DNA of 64,000 bases from positions 434,001 through 498,000 of the forward strand of contig NZ_JADKSO010000002.1 in NCBI RefSeq assembly GCF_015351245.1. Direction: 5' to 3'. The translations under genes were made by a program, and so were the position numbers. Source of the DNA: Rathayibacter sp. VKM Ac-2879 (GTDB lineage Bacteria; Actinomycetota; Actinomycetes; Actinomycetales; Microbacteriaceae). Below, one piece after another: positions 1 through 9,302 of the stretch. Each line of letters opens with the position of its first letter. Positions within the stretch are counted from its first letter, which is position 1. The notes under the pieces are model-generated. The model was not told where the DNA came from, ran no database searches, and was given only the letters and a program-made list of their open reading frames with translations.

Positions 1-1134
1 CGCCGCGAACGCGAGGTAGGGGTTGCCGGAGGCGTCGGGGGCGCGGAACTCGATGCGCTTCGCCTTCGGGTTGGTGCCCGTGATCGGGATGCGGATCGAC
101 GCCGAGCGGTTGCCGGCCGAGTAGACCAGGTTGACCGGCGCCTCGAAGCCCGGGATCAGGCGGTGGTAGGAGTTGACCGTCGGGTTCGTGAACGCGAGGA
201 CAGCGGGTGCGTGCTTGAGCAGGCCGCCGATGTACCAACGCGCGATGTCCGACAGGCCGCCGTAGCCGTTCTCGTCGTAGAAGAGCGGCGTGCCGTCGTT
301 CCACAGCGACTGGTGGGTGTGCATGCCCGAGCCGTTGTCGCCGAAGAGCGGCTTCGGCATGAAGGTGGCGGTCTTGCCCCACTGCTCGGCCGTGTTCTTG
401 ACGATGTACTTGAACTTCAGGATGTCGTCCGCCGCGTGCACCATGGTGTCGAAGCGGTAGTTGATCTCGGCCTGGCCACCGGTGCCCACCTCGTGGTGGG
501 AGCGCTCGAGGATGAGGCCGGCGTCGATCAGCTTGAGGCAGATGTCGTCGCGCAGGTCGGCCTGCTTGTCGACCGGGCTGACGGGGAAGTAGCCGCCCTT
601 GTAGGGAGTCTTGTTGCCGAGGTTGCCGCCCTCTTCGACCCGGCCCGAGTTCCAGGCACCTTCGACGGAGTCGACGGAGTGGAAGGCCGAGTTCTGGGTG
701 ACCTCGTAGCGTACGTCGTCGAAGATGTAGAACTCGGCCTCGGGGGCGAAGAACGCGGTGTCGGCGATGCCGGTCGAGGCGAGGTACTTCTCGGCCTTCT
801 TGGCGACCTGGCGCGGGTCCTTCGAGTAGATCTCGCCGTTGCGCGGGTTGTAGATGTCGAAGACGAGGATGAGCGTGCGCTCAACCCGGAACGGGTCGAC
901 GTACGCGGTCGTCACGTCAGGGATCAGCTGCATGTCCGACTCGTGGATGTTCGCGAATCCACGGATCGACGACCCGTCGAAGAGCTGTCCAATGGAGAAG
1001 AACTCCTCGTCGACAGTCGAGGCGGGGATGTTGAAGTGCTGCTGGACACCGGGGAGATCGGTGAACCGGATGTCGAGGAACTTGACGTCCGTGTCCTTGA
1101 TGAACGTGAGCACCTCGGAAGAATCTTTAAACAT
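1..1134 (-). CDS. glnA: Glutamine synthetase type I (3' part beyond window)
   Basis: Makes glutamine from glutamate, ammonia and ATP in the cytoplasm; the main ammonia-assimilating enzyme. The first 378 codons are present out of about 474 usual for GSI-beta, and the gene runs off the left edge. The translation starts [14 protein letters not shown]. It carries the beta-grasp latch region (residues about 50-60, GSSIRGF) and the active-site segments [40 protein letters not shown] and NRSASIRIP. The regulatory tyrosine that is adenylylated (near residue 397 in the family) lies beyond the edge, so adenylylation control cannot be judged. The ATG is preceded by GGAGACC. A GTAAC-N6-GAAAC box lies about 90 nt upstream, pointing to GlnR-type nitrogen control. 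Confidence 0.97.
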   Translation of the reverse strand, partial: MFKDSSEVLTFIKDTDVKFLDIRFTDLPGVQQHFNIPASTVDEEFFSIGQLFDGSSIRGFANIHESDMQLIPDVTTAYVDPFRVERTLILVFDIYNPRNGEIYSKDPRQVAKKAEKYLASTGIADTAFFAPEAEFYIFDDVRYEVTQNSAFHSVDSVEGAWNSGRVEEGGNLGNKTPYKGGYFPVSPVDKQADLRDDICLKLIDAGLILERSHHEVGTGGQAEINYRFDTMVHAADDILKFKYIVKNTAEQWGKTATFMPKPLFGDNGSGMHTHQSLWNDGTPLFYDENGYGGLSDIARWYIGGLLKHAPAVLAFTNPTVNSYHRLIPGFEAPVNLVYSAGNRSASIRIPITGTNPKAKRIEFRAPDASGNPYLAFAA

Positions 1135-1224
1135 GCAAAGGTCTCCAATGGCATAACAACGGGTGGCTGCAGGGCGCAGCTGTCTCAGGGTAGTGGCAGG
1201 GGGTTTCCCCTCCGTGTCCCTATT

Positions 1225-1240
1225 GTTTCGGGCGTGTTAC
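1225..1240 (-). promoter_or_regulatory. GlnR-type nitrogen box upstream of glnA
   Basis: Read on the minus strand this is GTAAC-N6-GAAAC, with the N6 being ACGCCC. This is an exact match to the actinobacterial GlnR half-site pair (gTnAC-n6-GaAAC). It ends about 90 nt upstream of the glnA start. The same pair with the same spacing lies in front of amt at 38491-38506. Binding is inferred from the motif; no glnR gene is in the window. Confidence 0.65.
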
Positions 1241-1298
1241 GTGCGGCGGGGGGGCTCTGCCGGTCGGGCCGGGGAGGGCTCGCGGATAGGATCGGGGG

Positions 1299-1715
1299 AT
1301 GCCAGAGCGCAAGACCTTCGCCGATGTCGCCCCCAGCCGGTACCCGGGGGAGCGACTCGGCCTGCCAGAGCAGGGCCGGATGTCGGTCGGGCGCGTGGGG
1401 CGACGCTCCGCCGCCCTTGCCGTCGATCTCGCCGTGCCCGCGCTGCTCTCTTTGGCCTTCTTCGGCTATGACCGCTGGGCGAGCCTCGTCCTCTTCGTGG
1501 CGTTGCAGGCGGTGTTCATCCCGACGATCGGCGGGAGCATCGGCCACAGACTGCTGGGAATGCGCGTGATCCGCCTCGGCGGGGGCTGGGTCGGGGTGTG
1601 GCGACCGCTCGTTCGCACGGTCCTGCTGTCGGTTGTCGTGCCTGCCCTGGTCTGGGATTCGGACCAGCGCGGATTCCATGACAAGGTCGCGGGGACGGTG
1701 CTCGTCCGCTTCTGA
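1299..1715 (+). CDS. RDD family membrane protein
   Basis: A 138-aa small integral membrane protein of the RDD family (named for its conserved Arg and two Asp). Hydrophobic segments lie at about residues 35-55, 60-80 and 100-120. The family signatures are the Arg/Asp in RSAALAVDLAV of the first segment and the Asp in GFHDKVAGTVLV near the C-terminus. Function is not established; some relatives have been linked to ion exchange. It is divergent from glnA, and an RDD gene next to glnA and DUF4191 is a recurrent actinobacterial arrangement. The ATG at 1299 follows a G-rich stretch. Confidence 0.85.
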   Translation: MPERKTFADVAPSRYPGERLGLPEQGRMSVGRVGRRSAALAVDLAVPALLSLAFFGYDRWASLVLFVALQAVFIPTIGGSIGHRLLGMRVIRLGGGWVGVWRPLVRTVLLSVVVPALVWDSDQRGFHDKVAGTVLVRF

Positions 1716-1785
1716 TCGCGTCCGATGACGGAGACGCGGCGACGACGAAGGGCCGACGGAATCCCTCCCACCGGCCCTTCTCCGG

Positions 1786-2496
1786 TCAGCGTGAGCGCTG
1801 CGGACGCACCTTGAAGGGGTCGACTCCCTTGGGGATCGGCAGCGAGGCGTGGAGCGAGGCGAGGCGGTTCTTGACCGCGAGCACCTCCGCCTTGGTGAGC
1901 ACGTTCTTGGTCTTCGCCAGCGTTCGGGGAACGCGGTGCAGGGGCACGGAGTCGGCGTCGGGACCGACGTTCACGAAGATAACCGGGACGTTGGGAAGGA
2001 CACGAGTCACCTTGCGCCGCTCATCCTCGAGCATGCGCTTGGTGCGAGTCGCCGGTCCTTCGGCGATGAGGACGACTCCGCCTCGGCCGACGGCACGGTA
2101 GACGGCATCCTGGGTCTTCCCGTTGACGGCGACCGGCATCTCGCCACCCGTCCAGGTGCCGCGCAGGCCGCTGCGGAGCACCGCACCCACGGCGCCCGGC
2201 TGCCCCGCGATCTGCCCGTAGGCGGCGCGCTCGGCGCGGCGAGACAGGACGGCGAGCCCGATGACGAGGCCGGCCATCACGCCGACCACGATCCACAGCG
2301 CGATGACGAAACCGTTGCCGTTGCCCAACAGGACGCCCAGGAGGACGCCGAGGAGGATCGGGACGACGAGCGAGAGCAGGATGATCCACACCGCGCTGCT
2401 GTCGTAGCGGCGGGTCATCTGGAACACCTGCCACATCTGCTTGAGACGACCGGGTTCCTTAACCGCCTTCGTCGACGGTTCGGTGCTGCGTGCCAT
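1786..2496 (-). CDS. DUF4191 domain membrane protein
   Basis: A 236-aa protein of the actinobacterial DUF4191 family. A hydrophilic N-terminus of about 35 residues (GRLKQMWQVFQMTRRYD) is followed by two adjacent membrane helices, about residues 36-58 and 62-84. A cytoplasmic domain follows with the typical GAVGAVLRSGLRGTW and PVAVNGKTQDAVYRAVGRGG segments. In many actinobacteria it lies between lipA/lipB and glnA; here lipA is not next to it. Its role is unknown. Confidence 0.85.
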   Translation of the reverse strand: MARSTEPSTKAVKEPGRLKQMWQVFQMTRRYDSSAVWIILLSLVVPILLGVLLGVLLGNGNGFVIALWIVVGVMAGLVIGLAVLSRRAERAAYGQIAGQPGAVGAVLRSGLRGTWTGGEMPVAVNGKTQDAVYRAVGRGGVVLIAEGPATRTKRMLEDERRKVTRVLPNVPVIFVNVGPDADSVPLHRVPRTLAKTKNVLTKAEVLAVKNRLASLHASLPIPKGVDPFKVRPQRSR

Positions 2497-2637
2497 GGAG
2501 TCAAGGATACCGAGCCGATCCGGGCATCACCGACCCGGTCTCCCTCGATCTCCCTCCACAGACGAGTTGAGGGCGAACTCTCCACCGGATCCAGCAGCAT
2601 GCCGCGGACGGAGGGGCACGGCGGGCATCCTCGGGGC

Positions 2638-3768
2638 ATGACGACTCCCACGCCTGCCAGGCCCTCCCGCCCCGATCGCCGTGGGGCCTCCTCCGACTCG
2701 CCGAGCGACGACGTCCGACGTCTTCCGCGGGACGAGGCGGCGGCGATCGCCGGGAGTCCGCTTGCCCGCCTCGCCCCACATCTCCATCGCGAGCGACTCG
2801 TCGAGGTCACGCGCTCGGGACGACAGCGCATCGTTGTGACGTCGCCGGTCATCGCGTGCACCCTCGAGGAGGTGCTCTCCTCCGTCCGTCCGCTCGAAGC
2901 GGGGATGTTCGTCACCCTGCTCGCGCCGATGGTCTCCGCAGCGCGCGACGCCGCGGCGGCCGGGGTTCATCCCGCTCCCGCTGCCACCGATATCGGGCTC
3001 ACCTCGGACGGGCGTCCGGTGTTGCTGCTCACCACGCCGGTCGAAGACTCCGCGAGTGCCTCGCTCGCCGCGTTCCGCAGGCTCCTGGACCGCTCCCGGT
3101 CACGGTGTCCGAGTTGCCCGGACATCGAGGAGGCGGCGGACCTCGTCGGTCTCGAGGCGACGCTCTACCGCGTGGCGCCACCGATGCCTCTCGGAACGCT
3201 GCCGAAGTCCCCCACTGAGGAGTCAGTCGCCGCGACACCGGCGCGTCACCGGCGTCGACACCCGATCGACGGATGGCGCGGGCGCGTCGCCTCCCTCGCA
3301 CGACGCCATCGCGGTCCATTGCTCGCCGCCACCGTGATCCTCCTCGGAGCCGCGACGGCCAGCCTCCTGGGCGGAACGGCGGACGAACGCGCGGCCGAGG
3401 CCTCGACGGCAGCGCCCACTACATCGCCCGCAAGCAGTTCGGGGACGGCTCCGGCATCCCCGCCTCCCACGGCGGGCGGGCCGGCCGACGAGGCTGCGCG
3501 CGCTCTGGTGGCGGCGGCGGGCGCCTGCGAGACGGGGGAGTGCCTCCGTGCCCTCACGACGGCAGACTCGCCGCTACGTTCTCAGGCATCGGCGCGCGAG
3601 ATCCTTCCCGACGCGGCGTCCGTGGCCTCGGTCGTCACCGAAGCGGAGGGAGGCTCGGCACTGGTCTCGCTGCGCGCGTCCGGGGGAACGACAGTGGCCT
3701 CCGTCCTGATCGTCAGGACGGAGGCCGGCTGGCTTATCCGGGACGTCTACGCCGGAGCGGCCTCATGA
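2638..3768 (+). CDS. Membrane-anchored protein with a degenerate Ser/Thr-kinase-like domain
   Basis: A 376-aa protein with no confident family name. The start chosen is the ATG at 2638, because upstream codons in this frame overlap the divergent DUF4191 gene. Residues about 60-155 follow the layout of a bacterial protein kinase: TLEEVLSS like the segment after the hinge, then AAAAGVHPAPAATDIGLTSD in the place of the HRD catalytic loop, then DGRPVLLL where the DFG strand would be. HRD and DFG residues are all missing, so a catalytically dead pseudokinase is suggested. A single membrane helix is at about 227-246. A Ser/Thr/Ala/Pro linker and an external domain of about 100 residues follow. The kinase relation is my inference from pattern, not a search result. 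Confidence 0.6.
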   Translation: MTTPTPARPSRPDRRGASSDSPSDDVRRLPRDEAAAIAGSPLARLAPHLHRERLVEVTRSGRQRIVVTSPVIACTLEEVLSSVRPLEAGMFVTLLAPMVSAARDAAAAGVHPAPAATDIGLTSDGRPVLLLTTPVEDSASASLAAFRRLLDRSRSRCPSCPDIEEAADLVGLEATLYRVAPPMPLGTLPKSPTEESVAATPARHRRRHPIDGWRGRVASLARRHRGPLLAATVILLGAATASLLGGTADERAAEASTAAPTTSPASSSGTAPASPPPTAGGPADEAARALVAAAGACETGECLRALTTADSPLRSQASAREILPDAASVASVVTEAEGGSALVSLRASGGTTVASVLIVRTEAGWLIRDVYAGAAS

Positions 3769-3791
3769 GGCCTTCCCGTGCGAGGCGCGTC

Positions 3792-5192
3792 TCAGAGACC
3801 GAGGTCGTTCTCGAAGGCACCCTCCTCGAGACGCTCCTTGATCGCGACCAGGAAGCGCGCCGCATCTGCCCCGTCGACCGTGCGGTGATCGTACGAGAGG
3901 GCGAGGAAGACCGTCGAGCGGATCGCGATCGCGTCGGCGCCGTCGACCTGCACGACGGCCGGCTTCTTGGTGACGATGCCGGTGCCGAGGATCGCCGTCT
4001 GCGGAAGGAACACGACGGGGGTGTCGAAGAGCGCGCCGCGCGAGCCCGTGTTGGTGAGCGTGAAGGTGCCGCCGGCAAGCTCGTCGGGCTTGAGCTTGTT
4101 GTTGCGCGTGCGCTCTGCGAGGTCGCCGATGGTCGAGGCGATCTGGGCGAGGGTGAGCTCGGAGGCGTTCTTCAGGACCGGGGTCAGCAGGCCGCGCTCG
4201 GTGTCGACGGCGATGCTGATGTTCTCGTGGTCGGGGTAGACGATCGAGTCCCCGTCGAGGGTCGAGTTGATCACGGGGTAGGCCTTGAGCGCCTCAGCCG
4301 CCGCGAGGGCGAAGAACGGGAGGAAGGACAGCTTGGCGCCGGTCTTCTCCTGGAAGCTCTTCTTGACCGCGTCGCGGAAACGGGCGACGGCCGTGACGTC
4401 GACCTCGATGACCGAGGTGAGCTGGGCGCTCGTCTGCATCGACTCCACCGCGCGCTGGGCGAGCACCTTGCGCAGACGCGACATCGGCTGCGTGGTCCCG
4501 CGCAGGGCGGAGGTCTCGAGCGGCGTCCGCGCGACCTTCGCCGCAGCGGCGGCAGGAGCCGAGACGGGGACCGGAGCCGACTTCGCGGCCTCGGCGGCGT
4601 CGAGGACGTCCTGCTTGCGGATCCGGCCGCCGACGCCGGTGCCCGTGAGCGTGGCGAGGTCGATACCGTGCTCGCTCGCGAGCTTGCGTACGAGTGGCGT
4701 GACGTAGCCGGGATTCGAGTCGGTGGGCTCCGGGGTGGGGGCAGCGGCAGCGGGAGCCGGGGTGGAGGGCGCGGGAGCCGCGGCTTCCGGGGCGGCAGGC
4801 TTCTCGACGGCGGGAGCAGGCTCGGGCTCGGCGGGAGCGGGCGCCTCTGCCTCGCTCTCGGCGTCGACCGACGGAGTGGCCTCCTCGGTGGGCTCGTTCT
4901 CGGCGGCTGCGACCTCCTCGGCAGGAGACTCCGGTGCGGCGGCGGGCGCTCCCGAGCCGTCCCCGATGCGGACGAGCTCGGCACCGACCTCGACGGTCTC
5001 GTCCTCCTGGACGAGGATCTCCTCGATGACTCCCGCCACCGGCGAGGGGATCTCGGTGTCCACCTTGTCGGTCGAGACCTCGAGCAGGGGCTCGTCGACC
5101 TCGACCCGGTCACCGACGTTCTTCAGCCAGCGGGTGACCGTTCCTTCCGTGACACTCTCTCCGAGTGCCGGGAGGCTGACGGATTCGCTCAT
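3792..5192 (-). CDS. sucB: Dihydrolipoamide acyltransferase (E2 of 2-oxo acid dehydrogenase)
   Basis: The 466-aa E2 core enzyme moves an acyl group from lipoamide to CoA. A single lipoyl domain spans residues 1-80, with the lipoylated Lys43 in STDKVDTE. It is followed by a long Glu/Ala/Pro linker, a peripheral-subunit-binding domain (about 160-195, VTPLVRKLASEHGIDL) and the catalytic acyltransferase domain, with His436 and Asp440 in SYDHRTVDGAD. Actinobacterial proteins of this type are labelled SucB, but in Corynebacterium and Mycobacterium they serve the pyruvate dehydrogenase complex, so both substrates are possible. It lies 81 nt downstream of lpdA (E3) on the same strand. A strong AAGGAGA precedes the ATG. 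Confidence 0.93.
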   Translation of the reverse strand: MSESVSLPALGESVTEGTVTRWLKNVGDRVEVDEPLLEVSTDKVDTEIPSPVAGVIEEILVQEDETVEVGAELVRIGDGSGAPAAAPESPAEEVAAAENEPTEEATPSVDAESEAEAPAPAEPEPAPAVEKPAAPEAAAPAPSTPAPAAAAPTPEPTDSNPGYVTPLVRKLASEHGIDLATLTGTGVGGRIRKQDVLDAAEAAKSAPVPVSAPAAAAAKVARTPLETSALRGTTQPMSRLRKVLAQRAVESMQTSAQLTSVIEVDVTAVARFRDAVKKSFQEKTGAKLSFLPFFALAAAEALKAYPVINSTLDGDSIVYPDHENISIAVDTERGLLTPVLKNASELTLAQIASTIGDLAERTRNNKLKPDELAGGTFTLTNTGSRGALFDTPVVFLPQTAILGTGIVTKKPAVVQVDGADAIAIRSTVFLALSYDHRTVDGADAARFLVAIKERLEEGAFENDLGL

Positions 5193-5273
5193 GAGCCTGT
5201 CTCCTTAAGACGTGGATGTATCGATGTTCAGCTTACTGAAGCGGGAGCGGCGAGTCGCCGCCTCGCGATGGTT

Positions 5274-6647
5274 CTACAGGGCGTGCAGCGGCTTCCCGGC
5301 GAGCGCGAGGTGCGCCTCCCCGAGGGCCTCGTTCTGGGTGGGGTGCGCGTGCACGAGCGGCGCGACGTCCTCGGGATGCGCTTCCCAGTTGACGATGAGC
5401 TGCGCCTCCCCGATGAGCTCTCCCACCCGAGCGCCCACCATGTGGATGCCGACCACCGGACCGTCGACGACCCGGACGACCTTGACCGAGCCCGTCGTGC
5501 CGATGATCGTGCTGCGCGCGTTGCCTCCCAGCCCGTAGTCGTAGCTCGCGACCCGGTCGGCACCGTACTCGGCGACGGCACGCGCCTCGCTGAGCCCGAT
5601 CGACGCGACTTCGGGGTCGCTGTAGGTGACCTTCGGGATGTTCACGTCCGAGACGACCTGCGGGGCGAGCCCTGCGATCTCCTCGGCCACGAAAACGCCC
5701 TGCTGGAAGCTCCGGTGCGCGAGTTGGAGGCCGGGCACGATGTCTCCGACCGCGTAGACGCCCGGCACCGAGGTCTGCAGGCGTTCGTCTGTGACGACCC
5801 AGCCGCGGTCGAGGCGGACCCCGTTCTCCTCGAGGTCGAGGCCCGCCGTGACCGGGCCGCGCCCGACCGCCACCAGCAGCAGATCGCCTTCGACGACGGC
5901 TCCGCTCTCGAGCGAGACCGTGACCCCCGTCTCGTTCTGCGAGACAGCGGAGACACGAGAACCCAGCGTGAACGAGATCCCGCGCCGGCGGAACGCTCTC
6001 TCCAGCTGCTTGCTGACGCTCTCGTCCTCGTGGGGAACGAGATGCGGAAGGGCTTCCACGATCGTGACCTCCGCGCCGAAAGAACGCCAGACGCTCGCGA
6101 ACTCCACGCCGATGACACCGCCTCCGAGAACCACGACGTGCGAGGGCACATGATCGAGCTCGATGGCCTGCTCGCTCGTGAGGATGCGCCCGCCGATCTC
6201 GATGCCCGGGAGCGTCCGCGAAGACGAACCGGTCGCGAGCACGATGGAGGCTCCATGCAAGACGTGCTCGCCGACTGTGACGGTCCGCGGTCCGGTCAGA
6301 CGGCCGTCACCCGACACGACGGTGATCCCGCGCGACGAGATGAGGCTTTGAAGACCCTTGTACTTGCCGGCCACGACCTGCTCGCGATATCGGGTGACAC
6401 CGGCGACGTCGATGCCGGAGAAGCTCGCCAAGACGCCGTACCTCTCGGCGTCCCGCGCACCGTCGGCGAGTTCCGCCGCGTGCAGGAGGGCCTTCGTCGG
6501 AATGCAGCCGCGATGCAAGCACGTGCCGCCGAGCTTGTCCCGTTCGACGATGGCGACGCTCATCCCGAGTTGGGTCGCGCGCAGAGCGGCCGCGTACCCG
6601 CCGCTGCCACCCCCGAGCACGACCAGGTCGTAGCGCTCTTCGGACAC
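5274..6647 (-). CDS. lpdA: Dihydrolipoyl dehydrogenase (E3)
   Basis: A 457-aa FAD enzyme that reoxidises the lipoamide of 2-oxo acid dehydrogenase complexes using NAD. An N-terminal FAD-binding GGGSGGYAAA leads into the redox disulfide Cys43/Cys48 in GGTCLHRGCIPTKA. A second Rossmann motif, VVVLGGGVIGVEFASVW, binds NAD, and the catalytic dyad is His435/Glu440 in HPTQNEAL. All key residues are present. It is transcribed between pepA (upstream) and sucB (downstream), so E3 and E2 are probably co-expressed. Confidence 0.96.
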   Translation of the reverse strand: MSEERYDLVVLGGGSGGYAAALRATQLGMSVAIVERDKLGGTCLHRGCIPTKALLHAAELADGARDAERYGVLASFSGIDVAGVTRYREQVVAGKYKGLQSLISSRGITVVSGDGRLTGPRTVTVGEHVLHGASIVLATGSSSRTLPGIEIGGRILTSEQAIELDHVPSHVVVLGGGVIGVEFASVWRSFGAEVTIVEALPHLVPHEDESVSKQLERAFRRRGISFTLGSRVSAVSQNETGVTVSLESGAVVEGDLLLVAVGRGPVTAGLDLEENGVRLDRGWVVTDERLQTSVPGVYAVGDIVPGLQLAHRSFQQGVFVAEEIAGLAPQVVSDVNIPKVTYSDPEVASIGLSEARAVAEYGADRVASYDYGLGGNARSTIIGTTGSVKVVRVVDGPVVGIHMVGARVGELIGEAQLIVNWEAHPEDVAPLVHAHPTQNEALGEAHLALAGKPLHAL

Positions 6648-6733
6648 CCGGTCACTCCCTCGCTGCGTGCGGTTCCCCTCGCCTCTCGGTCGCCGCGAGC
6701 GCGGGACGCAAGGGCTGAGCGGAGGGGGGACGA

Positions 6734-6749
6734 GGCGGGAGATCCCGCC
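6734..6749 (-). terminator. Short hairpin downstream of pepA
   Basis: GGCGGGAGATCCCGCC is self-complementary, with a 6-bp GC stem and a 4-nt loop. It sits 12 nt beyond the pepA stop, in the 114-nt gap before lpdA. There is no T run, so it may only attenuate readthrough. Confidence 0.35.
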
Positions 6750-6761
6750 CCATCGACCCTA

Positions 6762-8258
6762 CTACGCGCTCGCCAGACCCTCCGCCAGCGCGATCAGGGC
6801 ACGCACCGAGACACCCGTGGGGCCGGAGCCCGTGAAGCCGTGAGCCGCTCCCGCGTTGTTCGCCGCGCCGGCGATGTCGAGGTGCACCCAGGGGATGCTC
6901 GTCGCACCCTCGCCCTCGCCGCGGGTTCCGACGAACTCGCGGAGGAAATGCCCGGCGATGAGCATGCCCCCAGCGGTGTTGCCGGGCTTCACATTCGCGA
7001 TGTCGGCGATGTCCGAGTTGAGCAGCGGGCGCAGCTCCGCGGGCAAGGGCATGTGCCAGAACGATTCGCCCGCCGCGGTCGCGGCGTCGAGCACGGACGC
7101 GATCAGCGCGTCGTCGCCCATCGCTCCGACCGTCCGGGTGCCGAGGGCGACGGTCGCCGCCCCGGTGAGGGTCGCGACATCGACGAGGGCGTCGGGCTGT
7201 TCCTCACTCGCCGCGACCAGGCCGTCGGCCAGGACGAGCCGGCCCTCCGCGTCGGTGTTGAGCACCTCCACGGTCGTGCCGCCCCGGATGGTGAGGACGT
7301 CGTTCGGCCGGATGGCCGTCCCGGACGGGAGGTTCTCGGCCAAGCACAGCCAGGCAGTCACCCGCACGGGAAGCCGGAGTTCGGCGACCGCTCGCACCAC
7401 GGCGTAGACGGTCGCGGCGCCGGTCATGTCGTACTTCATCCCGATCATCGACGCCGGGGGCTTGAGCGAGAGCCCCCCGCTGTCGAAAGTGATGCCCTTG
7501 CCGACGAGCGCGAGATGCGTGGAGGCGCCGTCAGGTGCGTAAGCGAGCTTCACGAGACGCGGCGGGCGGGAGGATCCGCTGCCGACGCCGAGGATGCCGC
7601 CGAAGCCCTCCGCCTCGAGTGCCTTCTCGTCCCACACGGTGAGCTCGAGCGGGAGGCCCGCGACTCCCTCCTCGACCGCGTCGGCCAGGGTTTGCGGGTA
7701 CAGGTGCGACGGCGGCGTATTGACGAGGTCCTTCACCGCCGACACCGCCCGCGCGACGACGAGCGCACGATCGAGGACGTCCTGCTCGCCCTCGCCGAGC
7801 ACGACGACGTGTTCGACCGGCGCCTTGACCGAGGAGGCGCTCGAGCCGCGGAACGAGGTGAACGCATAGGCGCCCAGCGCGGCTCCTTCGGCCACTGCTG
7901 CGTAGCTGCCGTCCGTGCCGGCGGGCAGGGCCAGAGCGACGGAGGCGGCACCCGCGAGCGAGCGCACCGCGGCTCCCGCGGCCGCACGCAGTGCAGCATC
8001 GTCGGGCTCGCTCGATCCGAGGCCGACGAGCGTCACGACGCCGGCGCGCACCGACGAGGGCACCCGCACCACGCTCTCGCTTGCGCCCGTCACGCCGAGG
8101 GCGGACAGCGACTTCGAGAGCGAGGTGGCCAGCTTCCCCAGGCCCTCAGCCCCCACGAGACGAGGACCGTCCGGCCCGGGCGCGATGCCGAGGACGAGGG
8201 CGTCGGTGTCGATGTCGGAGGCGGGAACGGACGAGTACTCGAGAGAGGAAAGGGGCAT
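6762..8258 (-). CDS. pepA: Leucyl aminopeptidase (M17 family)
   Basis: A 498-aa cytosolic metallo-aminopeptidase, the usual family length. The C-terminal catalytic domain carries the two-metal motifs: GKGITFDSGGLSLKP, with the metal Lys region and Asp, then KYDMTGAATV, and the signature NTDAEGRLVLADGL. The N-terminal macro-like domain is divergent, as is common. The start chosen is the ATG at 8258 (MPLSSLEYSS), giving a family-like length; the open frame continues far upstream but only as an antisense shadow of the PAC2 gene. No good ribosome site precedes the ATG. It is the first gene of a minus-strand set with lpdA and sucB. Confidence 0.94.
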   Translation of the reverse strand: MPLSSLEYSSVPASDIDTDALVLGIAPGPDGPRLVGAEGLGKLATSLSKSLSALGVTGASESVVRVPSSVRAGVVTLVGLGSSEPDDAALRAAAGAAVRSLAGAASVALALPAGTDGSYAAVAEGAALGAYAFTSFRGSSASSVKAPVEHVVVLGEGEQDVLDRALVVARAVSAVKDLVNTPPSHLYPQTLADAVEEGVAGLPLELTVWDEKALEAEGFGGILGVGSGSSRPPRLVKLAYAPDGASTHLALVGKGITFDSGGLSLKPPASMIGMKYDMTGAATVYAVVRAVAELRLPVRVTAWLCLAENLPSGTAIRPNDVLTIRGGTTVEVLNTDAEGRLVLADGLVAASEEQPDALVDVATLTGAATVALGTRTVGAMGDDALIASVLDAATAAGESFWHMPLPAELRPLLNSDIADIANVKPGNTAGGMLIAGHFLREFVGTRGEGEGATSIPWVHLDIAGAANNAGAAHGFTGSGPTGVSVRALIALAEGLASA

Positions 8259-8339
8259 GGGCGCAATGCTAGGCGCTGTTCGCTGAGGGCTCAGCGCTGC
8301 CTCCGAAGGAGCCCAGGGCCGCCGTCTACAGTGGATCGC

Positions 8340-9263
8340 ATGCTGGATCCGGAAGAGCTGTTCGACGTCGAGGGCGACCTGTCGGAGGTTCCGCGCGGCC
8401 TGCACCTCGTGGCGGGGCTCACGGGATTCGCGGATGCCGGCGGCGCTGTCGCGCAGCTGGGGGAGTACCTCCTCGACACCCTCGAGCACCGGCCGATCGT
8501 CGTCTTCGACCAAGACCAATTGCTCGACTACCGTGCTCGCCGGCCGATCATCACCTTCGACCAGGATCATCTGACCGACTACCACCCGGCGATGCTCCGT
8601 CTCTCGCTCGCGCGCGACGAGCTGCACCAGCCCTTCCTTCTGCTCACGGGCTTCGAGCCGGACTTCCAGTGGGAGCGCTTCGCGCAAGCGATGCTCGGGC
8701 TCATCGAGCGACTCGAGGTCACAGCGACCACCTGGGTGCACGCGATACCGATGCCGGTCCCGCACACGCGTCCGGTCGGAGTGACGGTCAGCGGCAACCG
8801 GGAGGACCTCATCGACGCGATGTCGGTGTGGAAGCCGCACACCCAGGTTCCCGCGAACGTGCTCCACCTGCTCGAGTACCGCCTCTTCGAGCGGGGGCTC
8901 AGCACGGTCGGCTTCGCGCTGCTGATCCCGCACTACCTCTCGGACACCGAGTACCCGCAGGCGGCCGTCACCGCGCTCGAGAGCATCTCTGCGGCGACGG
9001 GGCTGATCTTCCCCACCGACCGATTGCGCGAGAGCGGGCGGGAGTTCCTCGGCAAGGTAGACGAGCAGGTGAGCGGGAACGAGGAGCTGCAGAAGCTCGT
9101 CGCCGCCCTCGAGGCCCGCCACGACACGTATATGGAAGGCACGAGCCTCCGCTCGCCCCTCACGGACGAGGACGGCTTCGTGCCGAGTGCGGACGCGATC
9201 GCGGCCGAGCTCGAGAAGTTCCTGGCGATCCGTCGCCCGGGCGAGGAGCCGTCCGCCTCCTAA
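8340..9263 (+). CDS. PAC2 family protein (proteasome-assembly-chaperone-like), copy 1
   Basis: A 307-aa protein of the PAC2 family, named after the eukaryotic proteasome assembly chaperone 2 fold. Recognisable segments are LVAGLTGFADAGGAVAQL near the N-terminus, LLTGFEPDFQWERF, VHAIPMPVPHTRP and LLIPHYLSDTEYPQAA. It resembles mycobacterial Rv2714, which also sits in the sigA neighbourhood; the sigma gene is 1.7 kb downstream here. Biochemical function is unknown. The ATG at 8340 is divergent from pepA with 81 nt between them. A second paralogue is at 57137-57997. Confidence 0.85.
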   Translation: MLDPEELFDVEGDLSEVPRGLHLVAGLTGFADAGGAVAQLGEYLLDTLEHRPIVVFDQDQLLDYRARRPIITFDQDHLTDYHPAMLRLSLARDELHQPFLLLTGFEPDFQWERFAQAMLGLIERLEVTATTWVHAIPMPVPHTRPVGVTVSGNREDLIDAMSVWKPHTQVPANVLHLLEYRLFERGLSTVGFALLIPHYLSDTEYPQAAVTALESISAATGLIFPTDRLRESGREFLGKVDEQVSGNEELQKLVAALEARHDTYMEGTSLRSPLTDEDGFVPSADAIAAELEKFLAIRRPGEEPSAS

Positions 9264-9302
9264 GTCGGGCTCCACCCCCGTACGCGGGCCATCGCTAGGA
9301 TC

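Noticed and set aside
163-1569. Plus-strand frame opposite glnA running into the RDD gene
   Set aside because: glnA motifs on the minus strand are unambiguous and the RDD gene uses another frame.
8458-8580. Near-repeat of RPIVVFDQDQLLDY and RPIITFDQDHLTDY in the first PAC2 protein
   Set aside because: As far as I recall, both segments belong to the normal PAC2 sequence in this position, so it is not a recent duplication.
3273-9263. A plus-strand open frame of almost 2000 codons opposite sucB, lpdA and pepA
   Set aside because: It is the mirror of GC-rich codons of well-supported minus-strand genes; the Arg/Asp/Glu-rich translation has no domain. Only its last 307 codons (the PAC2 gene) are real.
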